This document shows positions 26,655 to 36,700 of a DNA stretch of 64,000 nt, one piece after another. The notes under the pieces were generated by a model that ran no database searches, was not told the DNA's origin, and saw only the letters and a program-made list of their open reading frames with translations. A program made the position numbers and the translations under genes. Positions within the stretch are counted from its first letter, which is position 1. Every line of letters begins with the position of its first letter. The DNA is from Phycisphaerales bacterium AB-hyl4 (GTDB taxonomy: Bacteria; Planctomycetota; Phycisphaerae; Phycisphaerales; Phycisphaeraceae): NCBI GenBank assembly GCA_041821185.1, contig JBGUBD010000001.1, positions 310,001 to 374,000 on the forward strand. The letters run 5' to 3'.

Positions 26655-27980
26655 GTGGCCGCTTCAACATCAAAACTCCCGAAATTACGTCGCCAGAAGG
26701 AAAAAGGCCGCGCTGACCGTGCGTTCGTCATGCTCGATGACTGCAAGGTCTGGTGCGGACGCTGGGGCACGGAGGAGGCCCAGCAACGTTATGACCGCGC
26801 TATCGCCGAATGGCTGGCCGCCGGCCGGCGGCGCGCCGTCCAAGCCGCTGAGCAGGTGACCGTGACCGTCCTGGTCGACAGGTTCCTCACACACGCAGAC
26901 CGTCATTATGTGCATTCGGACGGCACACCAACCAGCAAACACTCTGACTACCGCCAGACTATCAAACCGCTGCTCGCCCTTTACGCGGACCTGCCAGCCA
27001 CAGAGTTCTCCCCCCGCTGCCTGCGGGCCGTTCGCCAGCGAATGGTCACGGCCGGATTGGCCCGCAACACAATCAACCAGCGCATCCGACTGATCCGGCA
27101 CATTTTCAAATGGGCAGCCGCTTGGGAGCTGGTCTGCCCCGACGTGCCGGCTGCTCTAGCAATGGTCGAGGGGCTGCAGATGCACCGTAGCGACGCTCCC
27201 GAGACGGAACCAGTCACGCCCGTTGCCGACGAACTGCTGAATGCGGCGTTGCCGCACCTGACGCCAACGCTTCAGGCGATGGTCCGACTTCAGCGAGTGA
27301 CCGGAATGCGGCCGGATGAGGTTTGCTCGATGATGGGCGGCGAAGTCGACGTATCGGGCGAGGTCTGGGAATACCGCCCCAAGAGCCACAAGACAGCCTG
27401 GCGAAGTCGTACGCGGACCGTCTTCATCGGCCCGGAAGGCCAGAAAGCCCTTCGTCCGTACATGAAAACTGATCCCACCGCACCGATTTTCAGCCCCCGA
27501 CAGAGCGAAAGGGAGCGGCGTGAGGCAATGCGGTCAGCCCGCAAGACCCCGGCGAGTTGCGGCAATGGACCGGGCGATAATTGCCAAGCTACACCTCGTC
27601 GTCAGGCTGCCGCACGATGGACAACGCAGAGCTACGGTCGTGCGATTCAGTACGCTTGTGACAGCGCTTTTCCTCCACCTGCTGACCTCCAACGTCGACG
27701 TGTGCCTACCACCGGTCGCAAGGCTGAGCGATGGGAGACACGTACCGAATGGCATGACCGCTTACGGAGTGAGAAACGCCTGGACGAACTGAAGCGGTGG
27801 CAGAAGGATCATCGTTGGGCCCCGAACCAACTCCGCCACGCGTATGCGACGGAAGTCCGGCAAAAGCACGGCCTGGAAGCTGCGCAGGTTCTTCTCGGCC
27901 ATGCACGAGCAGATGTAACCCAGTTGTATGCCGAGCGCGACGTGGATCGCGCCCGGCAGGTAGCGAGGCAGGTGGGATAA
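26655..27980 (+). CDS. int: tyrosine-type site-specific integrase
   Basis: A 441-residue tyrosine recombinase, the likely integrase of the island. A core-binding domain covers about residues 60-170 (TVTVLVDRFL to HIFKWAAAWEL). The catalytic arginine is about R219 in TGMRPDEV, the second box is NQLRHAYAT (HxxR equivalent), then LLGHARADVT, and the nucleophile is about Y425 in TQLYAERD. An insertion of about 100 residues separates the first arginine from the second box, a planctomycete trait. GTG 26655 with AAGGGAA upstream is preferred to ATG 26625, which overlaps a palindrome shared with the right end. Confidence 0.92.
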   Translation: MAASTSKLPKLRRQKEKGRADRAFVMLDDCKVWCGRWGTEEAQQRYDRAIAEWLAAGRRRAVQAAEQVTVTVLVDRFLTHADRHYVHSDGTPTSKHSDYRQTIKPLLALYADLPATEFSPRCLRAVRQRMVTAGLARNTINQRIRLIRHIFKWAAAWELVCPDVPAALAMVEGLQMHRSDAPETEPVTPVADELLNAALPHLTPTLQAMVRLQRVTGMRPDEVCSMMGGEVDVSGEVWEYRPKSHKTAWRSRTRTVFIGPEGQKALRPYMKTDPTAPIFSPRQSERERREAMRSARKTPASCGNGPGDNCQATPRRQAAARWTTQSYGRAIQYACDSAFPPPADLQRRRVPTTGRKAERWETRTEWHDRLRSEKRLDELKRWQKDHRWAPNQLRHAYATEVRQKHGLEAAQVLLGHARADVTQLYAERDVDRARQVARQVG

Positions 27981-28134
27981 GGCCATGTGCCAGACCTTGG
28001 GCGACCGTGAGTCCGTGGGGCAGAATAGAACGCAGGCGCCCCGAATCCGTCCAGGGCGTGATCGACCAACTTCGCTGGCGCCGACCGTGACCGCTCGTCC
28101 GCAGCATTGGCGAAAATGCGAAAGGAACCCTCGG

Positions 28135-28716
28135 ATGCTCAACATTCCCCAGATCCAGGATCAACTCGTGGTCATGCGGCTGGTCGCCGGCCGCGATGCA
28201 CAGAGCATTGCCGAAAAGTGGTCCCAAGCGATGGAATTCGGCGAAGCCTTAGCGGCAGCCATCGACGCCGGAGCGTTCAGCGGTCCAGCCTATGCCCCGA
28301 TCAGGGACAAGATCGAGCGACCAATGCAACTCCGCGCCTATGAGGTGGCACTCAGTCGACTGGCCCGCTGGCTCGATCCCAGCGGCCGGTTCCACGGAAA
28401 ATTCGCTCCAATCATCCACACAATCGAAGAGCAGATCGCAGGCCAGTGCGACGATGAGAACTGGGCGAAAACAGCTGCCGAGACGGCAAGCAGCCAAGCT
28501 TCTGAATCGCAGACACTGGAAGCTCCCACGCGGCCGAGCGTTGCTCACGCTCGCGTCAATTGGGAGACAGCCCAAGCGGAAGCGGAGCGAATCGTGCGTG
28601 ACCGAGGCGGTCACTGGCCTGGGCTCAACGCGTTGGCGCGGGAGATCGGGTGCGCCAAGGGCACAATTCTCAAAGCGATTCGGCATTCGACTTACCTGCA
28701 AGCCTGTGCGCCCTGA
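28135..28716 (+). CDS. island protein of unknown function with C-terminal helix-turn-helix
   Basis: A 193-residue protein. The N-terminal 100 residues are helical without a recognised family. The last 50 residues (GGHWPGLNALAREIGCAKG, then ILKAIRHS) look like a helix-turn-helix that could bind DNA. ATG 28135 follows AAAGGAA. It is the first cargo gene after the integrase and could be an excisionase-like or regulatory factor; this is inference from position. Confidence 0.65.
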   Translation: MLNIPQIQDQLVVMRLVAGRDAQSIAEKWSQAMEFGEALAAAIDAGAFSGPAYAPIRDKIERPMQLRAYEVALSRLARWLDPSGRFHGKFAPIIHTIEEQIAGQCDDENWAKTAAETASSQASESQTLEAPTRPSVAHARVNWETAQAEAERIVRDRGGHWPGLNALAREIGCAKGTILKAIRHSTYLQACAP

Positions 28717-28767
28717 TGCGGTTTTGTGCCGCATCCGTTGGTTCCGGCGGGCATATCGTCGACCGCT

Positions 28768-28998
28768 GTGACCGATGAAGCTGCATTGTGCAACAGACAA
28801 CGTGTTCGCTTCAATGTTCCCATCCGGTCTCGCTGTGACTGCGCCCCGCATGCACGGCAACACGATCCAGTTCGTGCCGACAGGCTCGCGCGTGACCGCG
28901 CTGGCGCCGACGTCGTCCGGTCACGATGGCCCGATCGACGGTACTGACGTGGCGATTTCGTTGCCACTTTGCGCCAACCTTGAGCAAATCCGTCACAA
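28768..28998. repeat. 231-bp noncoding direct repeat, copy 1
   Basis: It begins GTGACCGATGAAGCTGC and ends in CCACTTTGCGCCAACCTTG plus about 20 bp. It matches 29880-30112 in order and spacing, strongly at both ends and weakly in the middle. It lies directly upstream of the gene at 29051. Confidence 0.7.
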
Positions 28999-29050
28999 TC
29001 AAAACGGACGCCATAGGTCGAGCAGCTGACGCGGCCGTGAAGGAAAAATC

Positions 29051-29749
29051 ATGTACAAGCTTGAGCTGGACCTGCACTTGTACTTTGACCCGCCGATGGA
29101 GGACCGGGGAGGGGGCATCGTGGTCACGCGGACGATTGAGTTGCCGTTCGCCCCGTCGCCAGGCCTGATGGTCTACGGTCAGGATCTGGACGAGTGCCCG
29201 GAACCCGGTGGTTGGCCACTGAAAGATCTGACGTGGGATATCGACCGCGAGGTCTTCCTGGCTACAACCTCGCTCAGCAGTCACGGCATGCCCATGGCCA
29301 TGATCCCCGACGTGCTGCAGGGCTGGCTCGCTCGCGGTTGGCGGCTGGGGAGCTACATGGAAACGTACCCGGAACCCGACGACGACGCCGAGGAAGCGCC
29401 GGACCCTGCGGCGGCGGACGAGGAGGACCTGGAGGATGAAATGGATCGCTGGCCCAGCCTGCCGCCTTCCAAGCGTCCGAAGGCGTTCAATCGGCTGATG
29501 CGGACCTTGGTGCGGGCGATGTCCGAGCGGTACAACAACCTGGCCGTGGCGTACGCCATGGATCAAACAAAGCGGTATTTTGACGAGCACCAGCTGAAGC
29601 AGGATACGTCGCGGGCTGCTGAGCGGTGGCGGCAGGCCACGCGGGCGTTCGAGGAGTTGCCACCCGAACAGCAGTCGGCGTGGCAGGAGCATGTGGAGAA
29701 CCACTATCCGCGGCTGGATCGACTCGTGAAGGAACACGAAGGGTGGTGA
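29051..29749 (+). CDS. acidic island protein of unknown function
   Basis: A 232-residue protein. The first 110 residues include beta-rich segments (ELDLHLYFDPP, LMVYGQDLDE). A very acidic linker follows (EPDDDAEEAPDP and EEDLEDEMDRW), then a helical C-terminal half rich in R, E and Q (SERYNNLAVAYAMDQ, RAFEELPPEQQ). No family is recognised. ATG 29051 has GAAGGAAA upstream. It is bracketed by the two 231-bp repeats, as though repeat and gene form a cassette. Confidence 0.6.
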   Translation: MYKLELDLHLYFDPPMEDRGGGIVVTRTIELPFAPSPGLMVYGQDLDECPEPGGWPLKDLTWDIDREVFLATTSLSSHGMPMAMIPDVLQGWLARGWRLGSYMETYPEPDDDAEEAPDPAAADEEDLEDEMDRWPSLPPSKRPKAFNRLMRTLVRAMSERYNNLAVAYAMDQTKRYFDEHQLKQDTSRAAERWRQATRAFEELPPEQQSAWQEHVENHYPRLDRLVKEHEGW

Positions 29750-29879
29750 GCCGATGCCGCAGGTGGTCATCGGCGCCACGTCGGTTTGCATGAGCGTAGG
29801 CGGTCGGTGGTCGCCCACTACCGGTCAAACCCTTGCCACGCCGTCATCTCAATGGCGTGAGAGCCATGTCCCGCACGGC

Positions 29880-30112
29880 GTGACCGATGAAGCTGCTTTC
29901 TGTAGCCGACGGCCTGTTCGCTTCGCCATGTGCTTGTGACCGGCCTGCAACCGCATCCCGAAAGCCCCGCCGTATACTCCAATTCATGCCATTCGGCAGT
30001 CTCGTGACCGCTTCACTGCCAGGCCCGGCGCGGTCACGATCGCCAGAATGACCTTGTGAGATGAGCGATTTCATGACCACTTTGCGCCAACCTTGGGAAA
30101 ATCCGTCACATT
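29880..30112. repeat. 231-bp noncoding direct repeat, copy 2
   Basis: It shares both ends with copy 1 at 28768-28998 in direct orientation, 1.1 kb apart. The tail sequence occurs a third time at 56819-56855. No frame runs through both copies, so it is not a coding repeat. Confidence 0.7.
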
Positions 30113-30365
30113 CCGATTGATCCAGAAATCGCGCAGCACAGTACGGTGTCGCGGCTTCACAGCCGCATTGACAGGGCCGTGACGGATTCGTGCCGCTCTG
30201 AGTTAAGCCGGCAGAAACCCAATGTTCTGCCACATTGTTTGCGATCCATTTCACAGCGTGGACGCAACGGAAGTGCGGTCAGAATATTCGTAGGGTTCCG
30301 GTGGAAAAAGTGGCAATTGCATCATATCCCTTTGCATTTTTTTATCCCTTTGCGAAGCATGCTGA

Positions 30366-30914
30366 GGCATCAATCACCGGCCTTCGTCGTGTCCTTGGCC
30401 TCCGTTCGGTCCTGTTCTTTCGGCAAATCTGCTGAAACTTGTCGGTCCTGACCGTGAGACTCTGTTCAAAGGTAGGCGATGTGAAGCCCAAGGATTGGGG
30501 GTCGGAGCCTATGCCTATTACCGGCGCATTGTCGAAGCCCAGAGAGGCCGGCTGTTCGACCGCATGATCAAGGTCACGAGGCTCAAGCCCGGCGCGGATG
30601 ATCTGGTGAAAGAGTTGGAGGCTGCAAAGCAGGAAACGCAGTTCGAGAAGTCGATTCGGGGCATCAAGCATGCACTACCTGATAGCCTGCTGATCAATGG
30701 GCACAACCCGCTGCTGTTGCTTCACAACGCCTTGAGCGAAGGCCTTCATGCTGAATCGGACGAAGATTGCCTATCCTTGGCCCACGACATCCGTGTCGTT
30801 CTGACCGCAGTGGCGGAGCGGATGGCCGAGGCACTGCGTGAGGACGCGGAACTTCAGGCGTCGGTTGGACGGCTGATGCAGCCAAAGGGTGGCGAACAAC
30901 GCAGCGTTCATTGA
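30366..30914 (+). pseudogene. 5'-truncated conserved hypothetical gene
   Basis: The frame is open from just after a stop at 30363 to 30914 but has no start codon before TTG 30495. The translated part includes LFKGRRCEAQGLGVGAYAYY and, further on, a DSLLINGHNPLLLLHNALSE segment, which I recognise from longer conserved bacterial proteins of unknown function. The N-terminal portion expected of those proteins is missing. It is therefore read as a remnant, though a short protein from TTG 30495 (139 residues) cannot be excluded. Confidence 0.6.
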
Positions 30915-31053
30915 GAAACATGCGGGTGTCGGCGGGGACTTCCTGCGCGACGATGCCGAAGGGCACTTCCGGGACGAGCATTCCACGTACGACTGGGTCA
31001 TCGAAGGGCTGCTGAGGCGCACGGGCTTCACGATCGAGCACAAGCAGATGTAG
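30889..31053 (+). pseudogene. C-terminal fragment of a SAM-dependent methyltransferase
   Basis: Fifty-four residues in a different frame from the previous remnant, which it overlaps by 26 bases. FRDEHSTYDWVIEGLLRRTG is the characteristic C-terminal segment of class I methyltransferases related to UbiE-type enzymes. The catalytic domain is absent. Two unrelated truncated genes fused at this point indicate a recombination junction. Confidence 0.6.
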
Positions 31054-31217
31054 CCGGGCGTGACCGGCACGTACCGGTGCACATCCCGTGACCACAGTTG
31101 ATCGAGGCATGGAACGGTGCGCCTGCCCGCCCGCCTCCGCCCCGCTCGTTGAGCAACGCGCCCCTGTTCGGCATGATGATGCAAGGAATATCATCGTCAT
31201 GCACGGAGATGCACTCC

Positions 31218-32408
31218 ATGTCCAACAGCGATCCCACGGAACGGTTCAAGGACATTCCCGCCCTGATGAACCCCACGACGCCGGCCCTGCGGCGGCTGCG
31301 GGCTCGGCTTGAGGGTAGAGCCATCGTGATCCCGCGCGAGTTGAAGCGGAAGAAAGGGCGCAGCGCGGCGAAAACTGCTGAGGAGAGGCGGAAGAATTCA
31401 GAAGCCCACGCCCGTCGCCGCGCTGCCCAGCGGGTCCAGGTGCCACTGAAACTGGTCGATCCGCATCCACTCATTGAGGAGACACGTCGTGCGTTCGAGG
31501 GCGCAACGCCGGAGAAGGACGGCATCATGCGGCCGGCGAAGGTACGCCGCTTGGACATCGAAGCGAGCGAGGCACAGCTTGACCGGGCGCTGCTCATCTT
31601 CGACACGCTGATCAAGGCACTCGAGCAGCGGGGTTTGACCATCGAGATCGCCAAGCGCAAGCCACGCTGCACGCGGATCACGGTCGCCGGCAGACAGCTG
31701 ACTTTCAGCCTCACAGAGCTCCCGGATAAGAAGCCGCACAAGCTCACGGCGGAAGAGAAGCGGCGGGAGAAGGAAGATCGGTGGCGCTTCTCGCGCGACG
31801 AACCACCGCAGTGGGATTACTTCCCTTCCGGAAAGCTTCGCCTGCGGCTGGAAGGCGTGCCGGAGGTCCGCGGCTGCTGGAGCGATGGCATGCGGTACCT
31901 GGTGGAGGATTGCCTGCACCATTTCCTCAAAGCAGTGGACGCGGCACCGCACCGTCTGACGCTGGACCAGCTTATGGATACGCTGGACGATCAGGACGAT
32001 GCGCTGCGGGCGCGTCGGCGCGAGTTCGTTGAGATGCGGAACAATCGTCTGAAATGGTTGCGCGAGCTTCGTGCCAAGCGGAAGAAGCGAAAGCGCAAAG
32101 CCGAGCTGGCTCGCCTTCGTCAGCTGGAAAAGGAATTCACCCGATGGCAGCAGGCAGAGGCGCTTCGTGCCTACGCCAGTTATCGCGAGATGGCCGCCAC
32201 GTCGGAAGGTGCTCCACTGCCGCCTCGCAGCGAGCTTGGGAAGTGGTTGCGATGGGTGCGTCGTTATGCGGACCGCCTGGATCCGAGCAAGCCGGAAGCC
32301 GGTGAACCGCTTGAGCTGCCCAAAGAGCCGGCGCCGAGCGCGCCGCCAGCCGATCATTATCGAGAGGCTGTCATGCATCAGCGGCCGTACTGGTTCTACC
32401 GTCGATGA
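31218..32408 (+). CDS. basic coiled-coil island protein of unknown function
   Basis: A 396-residue, strongly basic protein. Residues 40-75 are a basic segment (PRELKRKKGRSAAKTAEERR). Residues 120-260 form a mixed domain with GKLRLRLEGVPEVRGCWSD. Residues 285-335 are a long charged helix (LRARRREFVEMRNN, KRKKRKRKAELARLRQ). DNA or RNA binding is likely from the charge. ATG 31218 has GGAG nine bases upstream; an ATG at 31209 is also in frame. No family is recognised. Confidence 0.6.
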   Translation: MSNSDPTERFKDIPALMNPTTPALRRLRARLEGRAIVIPRELKRKKGRSAAKTAEERRKNSEAHARRRAAQRVQVPLKLVDPHPLIEETRRAFEGATPEKDGIMRPAKVRRLDIEASEAQLDRALLIFDTLIKALEQRGLTIEIAKRKPRCTRITVAGRQLTFSLTELPDKKPHKLTAEEKRREKEDRWRFSRDEPPQWDYFPSGKLRLRLEGVPEVRGCWSDGMRYLVEDCLHHFLKAVDAAPHRLTLDQLMDTLDDQDDALRARRREFVEMRNNRLKWLRELRAKRKKRKRKAELARLRQLEKEFTRWQQAEALRAYASYREMAATSEGAPLPPRSELGKWLRWVRRYADRLDPSKPEAGEPLELPKEPAPSAPPADHYREAVMHQRPYWFYRR

Positions 32409-32486
32409 CATGGCCGCTTGGCAAGGGAGCAGGTCGGCTGCGAAACCGTCGGCAGGCCTGCCATGCGTCCGAGTTGACGCATGCTT

Positions 32487-33779
32487 TTAGGCAAGAGCCG
32501 CCTGTAGCTCATCAACGAACCGTCCATTATTGGCTGCGAGGTCGACACTCAGGTCGATGAATGCGATCTTGATTTGCCGTTCATGCGCGTCGTGAGCGAT
32601 CCGGTAGCACTTCGGTGAAACGCCGGACACGGCTGGATAGAGCAGGATGCTCAGTGGACACTGGTACTGCTGAGCGTAGGCGAAAAGCTGGTAGATGTCC
32701 GCTTGTGAAACGCCATTCCGCGCGTCCTCCGCATCTGTCCTGAGCCGCTTCCACTTGGTATCGAGGATCAGCTGGGGCAATCTCCCCGCTCCTTTGACCA
32801 CCACGTCGGGAATGAGTCGGAACCGTCCCTGGTCCGTCGAGGTACGGAGCAGCCAACGGCGGTCGCCGTGGGCCTGAAGTCGCACCTGACGGCGATCAAA
32901 TCCGAGGCTATCGGCGTGACGCCGGATCATTCGGCCGACGAATTCCTCGAACAACTGATCCATCGCAAACAGCAACGTGAAACTCGACAACTCACCCGCT
33001 GTTGGCGCGGGCGAACGATTAGAGAGCACGAGTCGACAGAAGTCCACCAAATGCTCGAAACGTTGGGAATTCCGGCTCAAATGAACCTGCTCGAAGTGGT
33101 GGTTGTCGATTCGCTGCGCGTCCACCTGCTCCATCTCGATAAGCGCTTCCTGAAGCAGCTGCCGCGTCCGCGTGACGCGCGTCAGGCTCACCAGTCGCAT
33201 GCAGGTCGCCTTCAAAATGCGGTTAATCAGGTTATCCGGCAAGAACTCGTCAAATGCGACCCACATCCGATCACGGCGGGCGACATTGGCCCGCAGATGC
33301 TGCGTGAGCAAAAGCTTTCCCTTCAGCCGATGACCATTCTCCTCACGTCGGACATAGTCGTGATGGAGACCGCGCCGCAGCTCATCCACCAGTGCCCGGG
33401 CGAAGATCGCAATCAGCGCTTCCAGCAGTGACATCCGTTGCACGCGAAGCGCCGCCAGGTGGCGTTCCCGAATTGGTAGACAACGTGTCACCGCGAGCAT
33501 GTAGAGCAGGTTGTGACGAGCCCGCTGCGGAGGTATCTCGCCGTCGTTGGTCATGTCGTTGACCTGCTCGATCTTCGGCAGAATTTCGACCGTCAGCCCC
33601 GGTACCTGAACCACCCCCACGTGGTTCAGTGCCCGAATTGTGTCCATGGCAGACCAGTCAAAGATGTGCTCGCCCGAACCGGCGGCATGGCTTCGGTCAA
33701 GCCGCTCCAGGCGCTGCAGCCGGGTAGCGCCGATCTGCTCCCGCGGGATCTTCTGGTACTCGGTGATGGTGAGGTGCAT
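32487..33779 (-). CDS. mcrC: McrC-type nuclease subunit of a type IV restriction system
   Basis: A 430-residue McrC. An N-terminal beta-rich domain (residues 1-150) is followed by a C-terminal PD-(D/E)XK nuclease. The nuclease core is LIPDVVVKG, LILDTKWK and QADIYQLFAYAQQY, with D, D and K catalytic residues present. McrC joins McrB hexamers, stimulates GTP hydrolysis and cuts modified DNA. Its ATG overlaps the mcrB stop as TGATG, so the two are translationally coupled. Confidence 0.92.
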   Translation of the reverse strand: MHLTITEYQKIPREQIGATRLQRLERLDRSHAAGSGEHIFDWSAMDTIRALNHVGVVQVPGLTVEILPKIEQVNDMTNDGEIPPQRARHNLLYMLAVTRCLPIRERHLAALRVQRMSLLEALIAIFARALVDELRRGLHHDYVRREENGHRLKGKLLLTQHLRANVARRDRMWVAFDEFLPDNLINRILKATCMRLVSLTRVTRTRQLLQEALIEMEQVDAQRIDNHHFEQVHLSRNSQRFEHLVDFCRLVLSNRSPAPTAGELSSFTLLFAMDQLFEEFVGRMIRRHADSLGFDRRQVRLQAHGDRRWLLRTSTDQGRFRLIPDVVVKGAGRLPQLILDTKWKRLRTDAEDARNGVSQADIYQLFAYAQQYQCPLSILLYPAVSGVSPKCYRIAHDAHERQIKIAFIDLSVDLAANNGRFVDELQAALA

Positions 33780-36700
33780 CAGAGATTGGCCAGGAGTTGC
33801 GCGGATTTAACGGGCCTTCCGGTGACGCCGTGGAAGTAAGGCTCAAGCGTCTCCTCATCAGTCGCCTGACAAAAATCGCTGCTGACATGACAGCGAACAC
33901 GATTCTCCATGTCACTCAAATCCCCATCCAGCAGGTCATCGGCCGAGAGCAACTCCGTCTGAATGATCGGCGTCACCTGCTTTACCTTCCCCGTTTCCGA
34001 ATCGTATGGACACCCCAGTACCGCGCACACCTTGGCCCAGTCTTCATAGAAATACTCCTGCAGCAGCGGAATGACCGTTGAAACGAAGACGTCGCGCAGG
34101 TCCGCCAGCGTCTGCACGCCCAGCAGGTATGAGTGTCCGATTTGGTGATCCCGATCAAAGAGCAGTTCGATCCGGCGGTTGATCGTTTCGAGTACCTTCG
34201 CCACATCCACGTCACCGATGCGACCATTATCGCCGACTAGATGTCGGATGACTCCGAGTTCAGGCATCATCTCGCGAAAGACGAATCGCCGGCGAAGGGC
34301 GACGTCGAGGAAGGCGATGGAGCGATCGGCGGTGTTCATAGTCCCGAGCACATGCAGGTTGGCCGGAACGCCAAAGCTGTCGCCGGAGTAAGGCAGCGTG
34401 ATCTTGAGCTCATTTGGTTCACCAAGACGTTTGTCCGGTTCCAATAAGGTGATGAGTTCGCCCAGAATCTTGGAAATGTTGCCGCGGTTGATTTCGTCGA
34501 TGATCAGGACGTACGGAAGAACCTGGTTGGCACCGTTATCCTTCGCAGAGAGCATGTCACGCAGGGCGTCAAGCTTGAGTGACTGGTGATTCAAGCGGTG
34601 AATGGTGCGTTGAGAAAACACCTTGGTACTGATCTTTTCACGTGGCAGACTTTCGTCACACACAACCAGCCACTCGACGGGACGCATCTGACGATAGCTC
34701 TCGCGGTCCTCGTTCTGGAGAAATTGATAATCGCCGGCGATTCGTCCGATGGCGCGAAACTTAAAATTTCCATCTGAGATCACGACCAGGTCGCCGATCT
34801 TCATCTGATGTTTCAAGGCGTGGACGAGAGAAGCTGATGTTTTGAGCCGCTTTGGATGGCCATACTCTTTCAAATGCAGCTGATGGACGGCCGAACGGGA
34901 ATTGCATTTGGAGAAATCAATGTCGTCGCCGTAGCCCAGTAGGATGTAGTTGTTCTCCAGGCACTCGTCGTAGATTGCGGATTGCTCCGGGTCCGCCGTG
35001 TTACCCAGCGACATCTTCCATACCGCCACTTTCGCAGGGTCGACATTGACCTGTTTACGCGGACGTGAAATGTGGGACTTTGCCAGATTGCACATTTTCT
35101 TGAACACGCCATCTCGGCATTGATAGCGAATGTCACCCCCTTCCGAATTCTCGTCGTCGCTGACCTCAGCCTCAGCGTCCTCGATCGCCGGGCTGATCCC
35201 CTCCATGAAGTCCTCATAACCGTAGGATTGGTGGAAGGTGACAAAACCGATACGACCATCCTCCTGGAGGCGGCGAAACCGATTCAGCACCTGGTCATGC
35301 TCGTCTGGAAGCTGGCCATCGCACAGTCGTACGGCTTCACGGACCGCGTTGTACGTCTTGCCTGTGCCAGGCGGCCCATACAGCACGAGATTGAGGTGGT
35401 TGGTCGATGACATAGTAACCCTCTTCGGTTTCCTGCCGATCATGGTCTCTCGAAGCTGTTCCCAGTTGGGGTAGCCACCGGCACCATTTTTGACGATGTA
35501 GAACGAAATGTGCACATGCATCAGATCCGTAAACGGCAATGCATGTTTCTCTTTGAGTAGGGCCAAGGCCACTCTGTAAAGGGCGGTTGCATGTTCAATC
35601 CGCTCTGCCGGATCGGCTACCACGGCTTCGGGGCCCAGCAATGCCAACGCAGCAGCTCGATAGACCTCGGGCTTGCAGAAAGCGTGCTCCGCTGGATTGC
35701 TCATCGCGAGCAGATAACTGACGATGGTGCCATTGAAGCCGATTTTGCGTCCATCGCCCCCTTTCCGAAAACCACCCCAATCAAGGAAATGCCGGATCCG
35801 CTCGACGACCGGGTCATCCCCGTGAAGCAAGTCCAAGAGATGTGTGCGCGCTTCGGCCGCATCGACCTGAGCCAGAAATTCGACCGGGTGCAAGTGCTCA
35901 TATTGTGAGAGCAGATTGGCGCTGGCCTTAATTGCCTCTGTGACATGCCCGACCGCGTCCGCCTCCAAGGCTTCGCGCGTAAGGTGGGGCTGGGCCCGCG
36001 GGATCACCTGCTGGTGGTGATAGCCCTCGGCCTTCGTGTCGTCCAGCTTGCGTTTATCAATCAGCCATGGCCGAATCGTTTCCTTCGCCGCACGCGCAAG
36101 TAGCCCCTCGTCAAGTTTCACGTTCATATCAACTCCATCGCTCGGCCACCAGGTTTGTTGCAGGTGGTTGCGGATCGCCCCCAGCCGCGAGGGTGCCTGC
36201 AGTGTCTCCCAGAACGGCTGTCGAATCGAAATCTGTCGGATACGGCTTCGGAAGCCATCAGCGGAGAGCCCTGTTGAAGTGGTGATGATCTCTGCGCCTT
36301 GCTGGTATGACAACAACCAGAACGGTTCGCTCGACAAATGAAACGCCACCATCGCCGCTTGGGTGTCGGTGACCGTCTGGCCAAACTCCGCCATGCGCTC
36401 GCGAAAACGCCCGGCGAGCCAATCAAAGTCGATGCGATTGTGCGTCACCTCGCCGCTTTCGATGCCGGCCAGCACAACGTCGACCATGGCTGGCTTGTAG
36501 AGCTTTGGAGCACCGGTGCTGCGATCAACCCGCAGCGATCCCAAGTAGTCTCGTAGCAGAGATGCGGCATCGTCGGGATTGTTGATTAAGCGGGCCGAGG
36601 CACGGTCGGCCGTGAGGCCAGCGCACGGGGCCTGTAGGATCGCCGCCATCACGGCGCGGCTTCGGTTCAGCTGCTCGGCGAGGTCGCCAACGGGCATCGA

